The notes: generated by a model from the sequence alone, not told the origin. Numbered from the stretch's first letter, positions 16,565 to 25,863 are shown. The stretch: 64,000 nt of DNA from Leifsonia xyli subsp. xyli str. CTCB07 (GCF_000007665.1 NC_006087.1:496001-560000); one strand, 5' to 3'. Made by a program: numbers and translations.

Positions 16565-17807
16565 CGGACTCTCCCTGGAAATCCCGGGACAGCGGCGCCC
16601 GCCGTCCGAACAGATAGATGAGATGGACGGCCAGGCCGGCAGCCGGCCCGATCGCGACGGCAAGGCTCGCGCGCTCGAACAGTCCGCCGGGGAGCAGCAG
16701 GGCGAGGGCCGTTGCCCCGGCTGCTGCGATCCAGCCCGCGGTGAAGACGGTGTGGTTGCCCTGAACGAGGACGGCGGGCGCTGAGACGCAGATCGCCGCC
16801 ACGAGCGCGGAGGTCGCGACGAGCACGGCGATGAGCCAGGCGGGGGGCACAGGCTGCCCCGGGAAGAGAAGGGAGAAGACTGCCTCGCCCAGGAGGAGGC
16901 CCAGGACGCCGAGCACGCCTCCCGCAGCCAGTGCCAGGCCCAGCAGGGCGCTCAGCGCGCGCCGGGGATTCGGCGACTGCCGGAAGAAGACGATCAGGTA
17001 GCTCTGCAAAGCCATCGCGACGACGATCAACGGGGAACGGGTCAGCGTGGAGACGAGGAGGAGAAGTCCGAGCGCGGTGGGGGAGGCGTGTGGCGAGGTC
17101 ACGGTGAGCAGGAGAGGAAATCCGCTGACGAGCACCCCCATAGCGGCGGCGGCGGCAACAGTCCGTGCCGAGTTCCACGCGAGTGTGCGATAGCCGGCGT
17201 CCACCTGGAACCGATCGCCGAGAACCGTCCGCGACAGGACGCCGACGATGAGGACCGCGAGGGGGATGGGCGCGCACGCCGCCCAGGCGAGCAGGAACGG
17301 GTCGTGGCTGAACACGAGCGTCAGTCCGATCGCCAGAAGGCGGCCGACGCCCTCGATGGTCATGAGCGCGAAGATCAGCCTCCAGTGGGACGCCGCGTAG
17401 AGCGTGCCGGCCAGCGCCGCCAGGAAGACGTAGCTCGCGCAACCGGTGACGAGAGGCCAGAGCAAGGCGGTTCGCGCCCCGAACACGGCGCTCGCCCACA
17501 AGGGCGAGGTCGCCGCAATTGCAGCGGCCGAGGCGAGGGCCGCCCCGGCGGCGAAGAGAGCCGGTCGGGCGGCTCGTTGGCCGGGGACGCGGGGGATCGT
17601 CGCTCGCGTCGTTTCCTGCTGGATTCCCGATAGCGCCGCTATAGCGAGGAAGAGCGCCGACCAGAACACCGCGAACGAGGCGTAGGGGCCGACTCCGATT
17701 GCGCGGGGCACCAGCCAGGTGATGACGTACCCGGCAACGCCGACGAGCGCGGTGGCGACGAGGACCAGCAGGAAGCCGGGGCTCCTCCGCTCTCCGCTTT
17801 CGCTCAC
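16542..17807 (-). CDS. Polysaccharide flippase-like multi-pass membrane protein
   Basis: The protein has 421 residues from GTG 17807, which overlaps the DUF2304 stop by four bases; the long upstream extension of the frame is not coding. About 12 hydrophobic segments with few charged residues (for example VLVATALVGVAGYVITWLVP and LLLTVTSP) resemble Wzx/MurJ-like MOP-superfamily exporters. It would move a lipid-linked glycan unit to the outer face of the membrane. Its place between a DUF2304/family 2 transferase pair and a GT4 supports this. A Wzx-like flippase beside a Wzm/Wzt exporter suggests two export routes in the locus. Confidence 0.65.
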   Translation of the reverse strand: MSESGERRSPGFLLVLVATALVGVAGYVITWLVPRAIGVGPYASFAVFWSALFLAIAALSGIQQETTRATIPRVPGQRAARPALFAAGAALASAAAIAATSPLWASAVFGARTALLWPLVTGCASYVFLAALAGTLYAASHWRLIFALMTIEGVGRLLAIGLTLVFSHDPFLLAWAACAPIPLAVLIVGVLSRTVLGDRFQVDAGYRTLAWNSARTVAAAAAMGVLVSGFPLLLTVTSPHASPTALGLLLLVSTLTRSPLIVVAMALQSYLIVFFRQSPNPRRALSALLGLALAAGGVLGVLGLLLGEAVFSLLFPGQPVPPAWLIAVLVATSALVAAICVSAPAVLVQGNHTVFTAGWIAAAGATALALLLPGGLFERASLAVAIGPAAGLAVHLIYLFGRRAPLSRDFQGESGADTVRP

Positions 17808-18172
17808 GAGCCGGTGGACTCGTCGTGTGCTTCGAGCTGCTTGATCCGCAGTTCCAGCAGGGCGCTCCGTTCCGCCAGGAGACGGGTCTGCGCTTCCAGG
17901 CGGGTGAGTTCCGAGCTGTTCTGGATGCACACCAGGAACAGGATCGCGACGCTGACGAAGAAGATGAGGTTCGTCGGCACCGCCACGCCGGCGACAGAGG
18001 AGGCCCAGGCCAGCGTCGACGGGAAGACTCCGACGATCAGCGCCAGGACGCCCGTGACCAGCCACCAGATCGCGTGCCGTTCGCGCAGCCGGCGCTGGCG
18101 CATCATCTCGATGACCACGGCGAGTGTGATGACGGCGGCCGTGATACCGAGCAAGTAGCTTGCGAGACTCAT
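17804..18172 (-). CDS. DUF2304 small membrane protein
   Basis: The protein has 122 residues: three transmembrane segments (about residues 5-22, 37-55 and 67-83) followed by a heptad-like helix rich in Leu, Glu and Arg up to the C-terminus. This is the DUF2304 layout. Its ATG overlaps the stop of the DPM1-like transferase gene by one base, a pairing seen repeatedly for DUF2304, where it may anchor or regulate the polyprenol-phosphate glycosyltransferase. It is intact. Confidence 0.82.
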   Translation of the reverse strand: MSLASYLLGITAAVITLAVVIEMMRQRRLRERHAIWWLVTGVLALIVGVFPSTLAWASSVAGVAVPTNLIFFVSVAILFLVCIQNSSELTRLEAQTRLLAERSALLELRIKQLEAHDESTGS

Positions 18173-18909
18173 CAGATGGCGATTTCCTTCTCGGTCACCA
18201 CGACCGGGGGGCGGATCAGGGCGAACATCAGCGCCATGCCGGCGCGCCCGAGGTAGATCGCCGACTTGAGCGGATTGTGCGAAGGCGTCCCCGTCGTCCG
18301 TTGCCGCATGGAGACCGGAAGCTGAGCGATGCGGCAGCCGGAGCGAGCGGCGATCACGAGCGATTCGATGGTGTCTCCGAGATACTCCGCCGGATAGTGA
18401 TCGGCGAAGAGCCGCACGGCCTTCGGGCCGCTGGCACGGAACCCGGAGGTGGTGTCCGTCAGCTTCGTCTTCGCGACCCGGGACAGCATGGAGGCGAGGA
18501 AGAGCATCGCCCAGCGGCGCGGACCCCGGACCTCGTAGTCCCCTTCGCCCGCGAATCGTGCGCCGAGCACGACGTCATGGGATTCCAGCTCTGCGACGAG
18601 GCTGGGGACGCTGGCCGGATCGTGCTGTCCGTCCGAGTCCACTTGCACGACATTGTCGAAGCCGTTCTCGAGCGCGTAGACGAAGCCCAGGCGCATTGCG
18701 CCGCCGACGCCGAGGTTGTAGGGGAGGGAGGCCACGATGGCCCCGGCGGCTTCGGCTCGCTCTGCGGTCCTGTCGGTCGAGCCGTCGTCGACGACGAGAC
18801 AGGCGACGCCGGGGAGCTTGTCGCGCACTTCCCTGACGACCTCTGCGACGGAGCCCTCTTCGTTGAGCGCGGGCATCACGATGAGGGTGCGCGCAAGCGG
18901 ATCGGTCAT
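18172..18909 (-). CDS. Family 2 glycosyltransferase, polyprenol-phosphate mannosyl/glucosyltransferase-like
   Basis: The protein has 245 residues. It has TLIVMPALNEEGSVAEVV, CLVVDDGSTDRTAE, and the metal-binding DSDGQHDP, as in dolichol/polyprenol-phosphate sugar synthases; FRASGPKAVRLF follows. It would charge a polyprenol phosphate with a hexose on the inner membrane face. It heads the DUF2304-flippase-GT4 operon. No Shine-Dalgarno precedes ATG 18909 (the upstream bases are CCTCCT on this strand); instead TAGACT lies eight bases before it, so the mRNA is probably leaderless. Confidence 0.85.
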   Translation of the reverse strand: MTDPLARTLIVMPALNEEGSVAEVVREVRDKLPGVACLVVDDGSTDRTAERAEAAGAIVASLPYNLGVGGAMRLGFVYALENGFDNVVQVDSDGQHDPASVPSLVAELESHDVVLGARFAGEGDYEVRGPRRWAMLFLASMLSRVAKTKLTDTTSGFRASGPKAVRLFADHYPAEYLGDTIESLVIAARSGCRIAQLPVSMRQRTTGTPSHNPLKSAIYLGRAGMALMFALIRPPVVVTEKEIAI

Positions 18910-18917
18910 AGGAGGCA

Positions 18918-18923
18918 AGTCTA
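18918..18923 (-). promoter_or_regulatory. -10 element TAGACT, probably leaderless start
   Basis: TAGACT on the minus strand, eight bases, then ATG 18909. No ribosome-binding site fits between them. Confidence 0.45.
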
Positions 18924-18959
18924 CCGAACCTCGCAGAGCGCGCAGACGGCGCCCGCGAC

Positions 18960-18965
18960 TAGGAT
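18960..18965 (+). promoter_or_regulatory. -10 element TAGGAT, probably leaderless start
   Basis: TAGGAT followed by six bases and GTG 18972. It forms a divergent promoter pair with the minus-strand element at 18918-18923. Confidence 0.45.
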
Positions 18966-18971
18966 GGCAGG

Positions 18972-19958
18972 GTGTGCGCAAAACCCGGGGCAGCGGTCTC
19001 TGTCGCGCTCTGCACCCGGAACGGTGAGCGATTCGTTCGCGCGCAGGTTGAGAGCATCCTCTCCCAGGACCCTCCGATCAGTGAGCTGGTTGTCTCCGAC
19101 GACGGCTCGACCGACCGCACCCTCTCGATCGTCGAGGAGACGGTGCGAGCCAGCTGCGCGGCTGTCGTGCTGCGCATCTTGCGCAACGCCGAGCCCCTCG
19201 GTGTGACGGCCAACTTCGAGCAGGCGATTGCGGCGTGCGGCGGAGAGTTCATCGCGCTGAGCGACCAGGACGATGTCTGGCACGCCGGCCGGCTGGCCGA
19301 TGCGCTCCCGTTCTTCGACGATGCGCGAGTGCAGCTCGTACACACCGACGCCCGCCTGGTCGACTCAGCCGGGGAGCCGCTCGGCGGCACCCTCTTCGGC
19401 GCTCTGGAGATCGCCCCTGAACTTGTGGCGGAGGAGAACGACGGGGACGCCCTCGGCGTCCTCCTCCGGCGCAACACCGTGACCGGTGCGACCACCGTTC
19501 TCCGTGCGAGTCTTGTGGAGCGTGCCCGCCCGTTCCCCGACGCCTGGGTCCACGACGAGTGGCTGGCTGTGTGTGCCGCGATCGTCGGCGCTGTCCGCAG
19601 CCTCCCGCGGACCACGATCGACTATCGTCAGCACGGCGGCAATCAGATCGGTGTGAAGCGTCCCAGCATCGGTTACAAGGTCTCGCGGGTCTTCGAACCG
19701 GGAGGGGCTCGTCAGGTGCGGCTGGGCCTCCAGTTCGCTCAGCTCGCCGCCCGCGCCGATACCTTCCCCGAACTCTCCGAGGACGATCGCGACCGGATCG
19801 TGCAGAAGGCGGAGTTCGAGTCTGCGCGTTCGCGCCTGCCGGTGAGCCGCCTCGCCCGGCTGGCATCGCTACGCCGCCTGGTTCGCGGTGGCCGATACGG
19901 ACGTTACGCCAGCCAGGGACGCCTGGACATCGTCCGGGACCTGCTTCGGGCCCCCTAG
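18972..19958 (+). CDS. Family 2 glycosyltransferase, rhamnosyltransferase-like
   Basis: The protein has 328 residues from GTG 18972. It has VSVALCTRNGERFVRAQVES, ELVVSDDGSTDRT, ALSDQDDVWHAGRLADALPF and VHDEWLAVCAA, a pattern found in rhamnosyl- and other surface-glycan family 2 transferases (GT-A, DxD-like SDQDD). Residues from about 225 are a basic helical tail. It is the only plus-strand gene here, transcribed divergently from the DPM1-like operon and overlapping the end of the O-antigen-ligase-like gene by four bases tail to tail. TAGGAT six bases before GTG suggests a leaderless mRNA. Donor sugar unknown. Confidence 0.85.
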   Translation: MCAKPGAAVSVALCTRNGERFVRAQVESILSQDPPISELVVSDDGSTDRTLSIVEETVRASCAAVVLRILRNAEPLGVTANFEQAIAACGGEFIALSDQDDVWHAGRLADALPFFDDARVQLVHTDARLVDSAGEPLGGTLFGALEIAPELVAEENDGDALGVLLRRNTVTGATTVLRASLVERARPFPDAWVHDEWLAVCAAIVGAVRSLPRTTIDYRQHGGNQIGVKRPSIGYKVSRVFEPGGARQVRLGLQFAQLAARADTFPELSEDDRDRIVQKAEFESARSRLPVSRLARLASLRRLVRGGRYGRYASQGRLDIVRDLLRAP

Positions 19959-21241
19959 CTCTGAGACCGTGCCAGCCGCCACCGCCAGCTCATCCCCTGG
20001 GATGCTTTGACCGTGCAGATGACAAGAAGCATCCATCCCGACTCCACGAGGATGCTGCTCTCGAACACGCTCGTGACGAGGAGCGCGACGAGCACCAGCG
20101 GCGCCCAGGCGTAGACGACGCTGCGCCGGACAGAGGCGAGGAGCCAGGAACGCACGAACGCGAGGGCGACCAGCACGACGAACAGCAGCAGGCCGATGAC
20201 GCCGACCTGGAGGTAGACGTCGAGGTAGGCGTTGAGCCCGTTGGGGTGGTACATGCCGGTCGCGGCCTGGATGGCGCCGAAGGGGTACAGATCGGTCGGC
20301 CACGCGCCGGTCCAGCCCCAGCCCACCGACTGCTGCACCGGGATGAGCTCCCAGATCTGGAGCCACAGCTGATAGCGCACCTGGAAGTCGGCTCGCGCGT
20401 TCAGCAGGTCGATCACCCGGGTGCGGGAGAAGTAAGTGGCGACGAGCACGGCGACCGTGAACAGCGCGAGCCCCCATTGCGCGTAGCTGCGTGCGCCGTC
20501 CGGGACTTTGCGGATGCCGTACAGCGCCAGGGTCGCCAGGCTGACGACGACGGAGACGGCTGCGATCACGGGGGAGTGGGCGAACAGGAGGCACAGCGCC
20601 GCCAGAGCGATCGAGAACGCCGCGAGCTGGGGCCGGACTGAGCGCGTCCGCAGCTCCACCAGGAAGGTGACGAACGCGATCAGAGCGACGATGCTCAGCT
20701 GATTGCGGGTGCCGAAGAGACCTTGGATGGGTCCGCCGGACGCGATGTTGCCCAGGATGCCCAGGAAGCGGATGGGCATGTCGAGAAGGAGCCCGCTCAG
20801 GACCTCCAGGGCGAGGGAGACCGTCAGCAGCGTTCGCAGGGCGTCGCCGACGACGCGCACGATCTGGATGGCGTCTCGCACCAGGGCGATGTAGACGGCC
20901 AGGAACGCGAACAGCAGCTGGTAGAGGACGCCCCCGAGCGTCGCCAGCTGGTACTGACTCCAGAAGAGTGACAGGGCGCACCACCCGGCGAACATGAGCG
21001 CCGAGACCGGCAGGAGGCCGTGCCACTCGATGAGCTTCCACTGCGCGGCGAACGATAGCACGGCGAGGGCCACGAGAGCGCTGAGAGCGCCGATGAGCCC
21101 CGGCCAGCCGATGACGGCACGGATCGCATGCGTCGAGAACCCGACGATGACGCCGAGCAGCGCCAGTGTCGAGGTGAACCGGGCCGATCCGAGAAGCTCG
21201 ACCACTGCGGCCGGGACCGGGGTTCGACGGGGTACGGCCAT
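19955..21241 (-). CDS. O-antigen ligase/polymerase-like membrane protein (first copy)
   Basis: The protein has 428 residues with about 11-12 hydrophobic segments and a large outside loop before the last third that contains VRYQLWLQIWELIPVQQSVGWGWTG and TGMYHPNGLNAYLDVYLQVG. The H-N-x-Y/W-type loop of the Wzy/WaaL (PF04932) family is recognisable. It would polymerise or ligate a lipid-linked glycan outside the membrane. The next gene upstream encodes a second protein of the same family ten bases away, in one operon with manA. Confidence 0.82.
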   Translation of the reverse strand: MAVPRRTPVPAAVVELLGSARFTSTLALLGVIVGFSTHAIRAVIGWPGLIGALSALVALAVLSFAAQWKLIEWHGLLPVSALMFAGWCALSLFWSQYQLATLGGVLYQLLFAFLAVYIALVRDAIQIVRVVGDALRTLLTVSLALEVLSGLLLDMPIRFLGILGNIASGGPIQGLFGTRNQLSIVALIAFVTFLVELRTRSVRPQLAAFSIALAALCLLFAHSPVIAAVSVVVSLATLALYGIRKVPDGARSYAQWGLALFTVAVLVATYFSRTRVIDLLNARADFQVRYQLWLQIWELIPVQQSVGWGWTGAWPTDLYPFGAIQAATGMYHPNGLNAYLDVYLQVGVIGLLLFVVLVALAFVRSWLLASVRRSVVYAWAPLVLVALLVTSVFESSILVESGWMLLVICTVKASQGMSWRWRLARSQS

Positions 21242-21250
21242 AGCTGAATC

Positions 21251-22582
21251 CTACGGGGCGGTCTGTTTGGTCTTCGCGGCGAGCACGACGAGCAGCGCCC
21301 AGCCGTCCTCGATCAGCATCCGGCTCTCCGCGAAGCTCTGGGCGAGCAGGGCGGCGAAGAGGAGCAGGGGGAGCAGGGTGAGCGCGGTGTGCGCCTGGTC
21401 GTCGCGGACGCTCGTCCGCGGCCGGTCGACGGCGTGGAACCATGACCGCCACAGTGTGCCGACGGCCAGTGGGACGATGAGCGCCAGCCCGGCGATCCCG
21501 AGCTGCATCCAGATGTCCAGCCAGGCGTTGTGCGCCTGCAAGTAGACCACGCCGTTGCGCTTGGCGAGGTCGCTGAAAGGTTCGGTCCACGGCGCCCAAT
21601 AGCTCACCCAGCCCCAGCCGAAGACCGGCCGCTGTTGTGCGAAACCGATCACCCTGTCCCAGATGTCGAGCCTCCCGGTCAGATCGTCGCTCTTGCCCAG
21701 CAGGGCCGGGAGGCGGGAAGCGAACAGCGCGAGGCTCACCGCGCCGACGGCGACCAGCGCGGCGGCGCTCAGGTAGACCGGGCGACGGCGCTCCGGCCTC
21801 GCTCGGCGGGTCCAGAGCGCGAGGCGGAGCGCCACTGCGGCGAACGCGGTCGCGACGATGACCGTCGATGACCGTGTGAGCGCGAGCGTGAGCGCCGCGA
21901 CGACGATCCAGGCAATCGCGCTGCCGCGGCGGTCGGCGCGATCGGCCAGACGGACGCCGAACACGATCAGCGCCAGCAGCGCGATCATCGCGAGCAGATT
22001 GCTGTTGCCCACGATGCCCTGGATCTGGCCACCGTGGAGCAGCAGATCGCGGCTCCAGTAGAACGCCGACGGCAGCTTTCCCGGGGGGAAGGGCTGCACC
22101 GGCGTCAGTGGCAGCACCGGCCGCCGGACGAACACAGCGACGATGAGCTCGAACAGTAGCGACAGGCCGAGGACCCAGCGGAACGCGTTCGAGAGCGCGG
22201 TCAGCAGCGCCGGCCAGCCGAGGCACAGGGCGAGGAACAGCGCGCTCGCCGTGGTCGCGAGCTGGGCGAGGACGCCGAGGGCGCTGGCTCCCGGGTACGC
22301 GGACCACGCGATCGACAGCACGGCGAGAGCCAGGAAGAGTCCGAGGGTCTTGGGGAGTCTGCGCCAGCGGACGGCCGCCCGTGCCCGGACCAGCAGGACG
22401 ACGCTGCCCGCGGTGAGCAGGGCGGCGAGCGCGAAGTAGCCCGGCCAGCTGATGAGGTTCCGCCAGAAGTCGCCGGCGAACAGTGTGAAGAGCAGCAGTG
22501 AGGCGAACACGAGGACGCCTGTCTCCGAGCTTCTGCGGGCGGCGAGCGCGCGGGTGTCGAGCGAGGTGGTCGGGCTGCCCAT
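21251..22582 (-). CDS. O-antigen ligase/polymerase-like membrane protein (second copy)
   Basis: The protein has 443 residues from ATG 22582, 14 bases after the manA stop. The same topology as its neighbour is seen, including a GRLDIWDRVIGFAQQRPVFG segment and LQAHNAWLDIWMQLG (the HNxxLDxxxQxG pattern). It belongs to the Wzy/WaaL family. The two proteins align in layout but differ clearly in sequence, so they are old paralogues, not a recent duplication. One may polymerise and one ligate, or each may serve a different glycan; this is inference. Confidence 0.82.
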   Translation of the reverse strand: MGSPTTSLDTRALAARRSSETGVLVFASLLLFTLFAGDFWRNLISWPGYFALAALLTAGSVVLLVRARAAVRWRRLPKTLGLFLALAVLSIAWSAYPGASALGVLAQLATTASALFLALCLGWPALLTALSNAFRWVLGLSLLFELIVAVFVRRPVLPLTPVQPFPPGKLPSAFYWSRDLLLHGGQIQGIVGNSNLLAMIALLALIVFGVRLADRADRRGSAIAWIVVAALTLALTRSSTVIVATAFAAVALRLALWTRRARPERRRPVYLSAAALVAVGAVSLALFASRLPALLGKSDDLTGRLDIWDRVIGFAQQRPVFGWGWVSYWAPWTEPFSDLAKRNGVVYLQAHNAWLDIWMQLGIAGLALIVPLAVGTLWRSWFHAVDRPRTSVRDDQAHTALTLLPLLLFAALLAQSFAESRMLIEDGWALLVVLAAKTKQTAP

Positions 22583-22596
22583 CCCGGAAGGATAGC

Positions 22597-23754
22597 TCAC
22601 GCGTTCGGTGTGGCGATGAACAGCGTGCCCGCCCCGGACGAGACCGACAGCGTGCGCTCCTCGGCGGTCACCACAGTCGCCTCGCCGCGCGTGAGCCGCA
22701 GGCCGCCCGTCGCGCCCAGCACCTCCGCAGCGCCGGCCGTGCAGAGCACGATCGCGGTGCCCGGCAGCGTCACCTCCGCTGCCGGCGTGTCCGCACCGAT
22801 CTCGATCCGGCACAGCCGGAAGTCCGGCACGTCCGGCACGAACTCCTCGACGCCGGGCGCGGGCCGTTTCGCGGTCATCGGGGTGGCGGCGAACGGCGCG
22901 AAGTCCAGGATGCGGACGAGTTCGGGCACATCCACCCGCTTCGGCGTGAGACCGCCGCGCAGCACATTGTCCGAGGCCGCCATCAGCTCGATCCCGAGAC
23001 CGCGCAGATAGGCGTGGATGTTCCCGGCGGGCAGGTAGAGCGCCTCTCCGGGCCGGAGCGTCACGCGGTTGAGGAGCAGGGCGAGCACGATGCCCGGGTC
23101 GCCGGGGAAGGCCCGGGCGAGCGTCCGAACGGTGTCCGCGTCCACCCCCTCGGCCCTCTGCGCTGCGTCCGTCACCGCGCTCACGAGCGCCGCGACTTCG
23201 GGCGTGCCGCCCAGCAGCCACTCCGTCGCCCCGCGCAGCGCCGCGGCCGGCTCGTCGTCGAGGGTTCCGGCGAAGGCGGCGACGCCCAGGGCGCTGCCGG
23301 CCAGGCGCTCCAGCGCGGCGCGGCTGTCGGCGGGCTCCCGGAAACCGCACAGTGCGTCGAACGGGTCCGAAAGCGCGAAGATCATCTCCGGTTTGTGGAA
23401 CGGGTCTTTGTAATTGCGCTCGGGGGACCCGGGGGCGAGCCCCTCGGCGTTCTCGCGCTCGAATCCGGCGCGTGCCTGCTCGGACGACGGGTGCGCTTGC
23501 AGCGACAGGGGACCTGCCGCCGCGAGGACCTTCAAAAGATAGGGGAGCCGCCCGGCCGTCTCCGGCCAGTGCGCCAGGTCGGCCGAGCCGCCGGTCTGCG
23601 CCGGGTCGAGGATGCGCGCGGGGGAGCCGGGATGCGCGCCCAGCCACAGCTCGGCCTCCGGGCCGCCGCTCGGTTCGCCGCCGAGCAGGCCCGCGATCGC
23701 CGTGGTTGACCCCCATGCGTAATCGCGGGGCTGGTTGCCGATGCGCACAAACAT
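22597..23754 (-). CDS. manA: Mannose-6-phosphate isomerase, type I
   Basis: The protein has 385 residues. It shows the PMI motifs: RDYAWGS near the start, LQAHPS (Zn ligands Gln and His), YKDPFHKPEM (Zn ligand Glu) and PAGNIHAYLRGLGIELMAASDN (Zn ligand His and active-site residues). It interconverts fructose-6-phosphate and mannose-6-phosphate in the cytoplasm, the entry to GDP-mannose. The partner phosphomannomutase is at 35360-36787. ATG 23754 is preceded by AAGGGA. It heads an operon with both ligase-like genes. Confidence 0.93.
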   Translation of the reverse strand: MFVRIGNQPRDYAWGSTTAIAGLLGGEPSGGPEAELWLGAHPGSPARILDPAQTGGSADLAHWPETAGRLPYLLKVLAAAGPLSLQAHPSSEQARAGFERENAEGLAPGSPERNYKDPFHKPEMIFALSDPFDALCGFREPADSRAALERLAGSALGVAAFAGTLDDEPAAALRGATEWLLGGTPEVAALVSAVTDAAQRAEGVDADTVRTLARAFPGDPGIVLALLLNRVTLRPGEALYLPAGNIHAYLRGLGIELMAASDNVLRGGLTPKRVDVPELVRILDFAPFAATPMTAKRPAPGVEEFVPDVPDFRLCRIEIGADTPAAEVTLPGTAIVLCTAGAAEVLGATGGLRLTRGEATVVTAEERTLSVSSGAGTLFIATPNA

Positions 23755-23799
23755 CTTTCGTCGTCCCTTCCCGATCGTTAGACCAAACTACCAATCGCT

Positions 23800-23828
23800 T
23801 TGTCACGAGCGGGCGTCGTCTCTAGGCT
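23800..23828 (+). promoter_or_regulatory. Sigma-70-type promoter of the acyl-CoA dehydrogenase
   Basis: TTGTCA (23800-23805), a 17-base spacer and TAGGCT (23823-23828), giving a start near 23835 and a leader of about 32 bases. Confidence 0.5.
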
Positions 23829-23866
23829 GGCGCTGTCTCAGCCCGACCGGACGCAAGGGAGCACAG

Positions 23867-25042
23867 ATGGCTTTCCAGCCCCTCGCCAGCGACTTCTATG
23901 GCTTCGAGAACCTCCTCGCCGAGCGCGAGAAGGACTTCCTCGCGAACCTCCGCGCCTCGCTCGAGACCCACGTCAAGCCGGTCGTCAACGAGTACTGGGA
24001 GCGTGCCGAGTTCCCGCCCGGGATCATCGAGGTCCTGCACCGCACCGGCGCGATCGGCCTCGGCTTCGCGGAGACGGCTCCGTTCGAGAACTCGGCCGTG
24101 TTCCGTGGCTGGGTCGCTTTGTAGCTGGCCCGTGTGGACGCCTCCGTGAGCACGTACGTCGGCGTCCAGAACGGTCTGGCCCTCGGCACGGTCGGCGTCT
24201 GTGGTTCGCCGGAGCAGCGTGCCGAGTGGCTGCCGAAGCTGGCCAGCGGCGAGGTGCTCGGGGCGTTCGAGCTCACCGATCCCCTGTCGGGGTCGGACTC
24301 GGCGCGGGGCCTCCGGACGGTGGCCGTGCGCGACGGCGACGACTGGGTCCTGAACGGGTCGAAGCGCTGGATCGGCAACGCGACCTTCAGCGACATCACC
24401 GTGATCTGGGCGAGGAGCGCCGAGGACGGCCAGGTCAAGGGCTTCATCGTTCCCACGTCCACTCCGGGCTACACTGCCACCAAGATCGAGGGCAAGCAGT
24501 CGCTTCGGATGGTGCAGAACGCGGACATCGCCCTGGAGAACGTGCGCGTGCCGGAGTCGCTGCGGTTGCAGAACGCGAACAGCTTCACAGAAACTGCCGC
24601 CGTGCTCCGGCTCACCCGGGCGGAGGTCGCCTGGGCCGCCGTCGGCGTCGCGGTGGGCGCCTACGAAGCCGCTCTGGCCTACAGCAAGGAGCGCGTGCAG
24701 TTCGGCAAACCGATCGCGAAGCACCAGCTCGTCCAAGATCTCCTGGTCCGCTCCATTGGCGACATCACCGCCTCGATCGCGCTGTGTGTGCGCGTCTCGC
24801 AGATGCTCGACACGGGTGAGCAGCGGGACGAGCACTCGGCGCTGGCGAAGGCGGTGTCCACCACCCGGATGCGCGAGACCGTCGCCCGCTGTCGCGAGGT
24901 GCTGGGCGGCAACGGCATCGTGATCGACTACGACGTCGCCCGCTTCTTCGCCGATGCGGAGGCGCTCTACTTCTACGAGGGCACCCGCGAGATGAACACG
25001 CTCATCGTCCGCGCGATCACGGGAGAAGCGGCGTTCGTCTGA
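23867..25042 (+). pseudogene. Acyl-CoA dehydrogenase with one in-frame stop
   Basis: The gene reads as a full acyl-CoA dehydrogenase of 391 codons, of the glutaryl-CoA dehydrogenase-like group: FENSAVFRGW at the N-terminal domain end, GAFELTDPLSGSDS and WVLNGSKRWIGNA in the beta domain, KERVQFGKPIAKHQLVQDLL, and CREVLGGNGI followed by EGTREMNTLIV in the C-terminal flavin domain. TAG at 24122-24124 follows VAL where the family has Glu, a single GAG-to-TAG change. Everything after it is in frame and well conserved, so the loss is recent. It would have oxidised an acyl-CoA with FAD. The downstream part could be read from GTG 24134 but would lack the N-terminal helical domain. Confidence 0.85.
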
Positions 25043-25211
25043 TCCTCGCCCCGGGCTCGCTCGGCGCTGCTGGGCTGGGCGTTCGGCAGCGAATGCGCCC
25101 GCAGAGGCGGCGCTGGCCTGCGCCGGAGCCGATGCTCCAGCTGCCCGTCGCTCGGCTTCGCAGCGAGATCCGTTCAACGGAGCTCGCTCTCTTGCTGAGG
25201 ACGCGACCGCG

Positions 25212-25769
25212 TCATTCCGGGGCCGTGTCCGCTGCGCTGCGCCAGGAGGGGTCTCCGTCCTGGCGCTCGCGGGCGAATGGGTGCTTTTCCTGTTCGCTTT
25301 CCAGGCGCCGGGTCAGCAGGTGGACGATGAGCAGCGGGATGATGCCGAAAACGCCGAACGAGATGTCGATCAGCTGCCAGCCGAACGGGATTCCGCGAAT
25401 CGAGCCGGCGATGAGCGCGAGCGGGATGACGCCGGCGCAGGCGATCATCCCGAACCGGATGACCCAGATGTTGCGGACCGGGTCGAGGAGCGGTCCGATG
25501 AACGCGACGGCAATGACGAGGTGCGCGAAGGCCAGCCAGTCGGTCCCGTAGGCGAGGAACGGATGGCTCGCGCCGGTCTGGACGAGCGCGTCGCGCACGC
25601 GGTCGATCCATTCGACCAGCCCGGGAGCGAACTGCGGCGCCCCCGAAGCGTGCAGGACGCCGGACACCAGGCGAACTTCGGCTTCCAGGGGGAACGCGGT
25701 CACACCGCTCACCACGAGTCCGGCGATGAAGACGACGATCCAGGCGCGGATGACCATGAGAGGACGCAT
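25212..25769 (-). CDS. Conserved membrane protein of unknown function
   Basis: The protein has 185 residues with four hydrophobic segments (about residues 7-25, 77-93, 100-120 and 128-148) and a charged C-terminal tail. A loop of about 50 residues between TM1 and TM2 contains FAPGLVEWIDRVRDAL. I do not recognise a named family. TAGCGT lies seven bases before ATG 25769 with no ribosome-binding site, so it may be leaderless. Neighbours are the broken dehydrogenase and the divergent galE, giving no functional hint. Confidence 0.65.
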   Translation of the reverse strand: MRPLMVIRAWIVVFIAGLVVSGVTAFPLEAEVRLVSGVLHASGAPQFAPGLVEWIDRVRDALVQTGASHPFLAYGTDWLAFAHLVIAVAFIGPLLDPVRNIWVIRFGMIACAGVIPLALIAGSIRGIPFGWQLIDISFGVFGIIPLLIVHLLTRRLESEQEKHPFARERQDGDPSWRSAADTAPE

Positions 25770-25776
25770 ATCTTCA

Positions 25777-25782
25777 ACGCTA
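25777..25782 (-). promoter_or_regulatory. -10 element TAGCGT, probably leaderless start
   Basis: TAGCGT on the minus strand, seven bases, then ATG 25769. Confidence 0.4.
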
Positions 25783-25863
25783 AGCGCGATGCTGCCGTCC
25801 GCGCGCCCATCGCGAGAAGGATAGTGTGGGCTGATCGTAAGAAGGCAGTGGCAGGAGGCATCT

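Noticed and set aside
19869..22307. An 812-codon open frame on the minus strand in another phase than the ligase-like genes
   Set aside because: Pro/Arg-rich text without helices, while the other phase gives two membrane proteins.
22583..23806. N-terminal extension of the second ligase-like protein through manA
   Set aside because: It is manA read out of frame; manA itself has all catalytic motifs.
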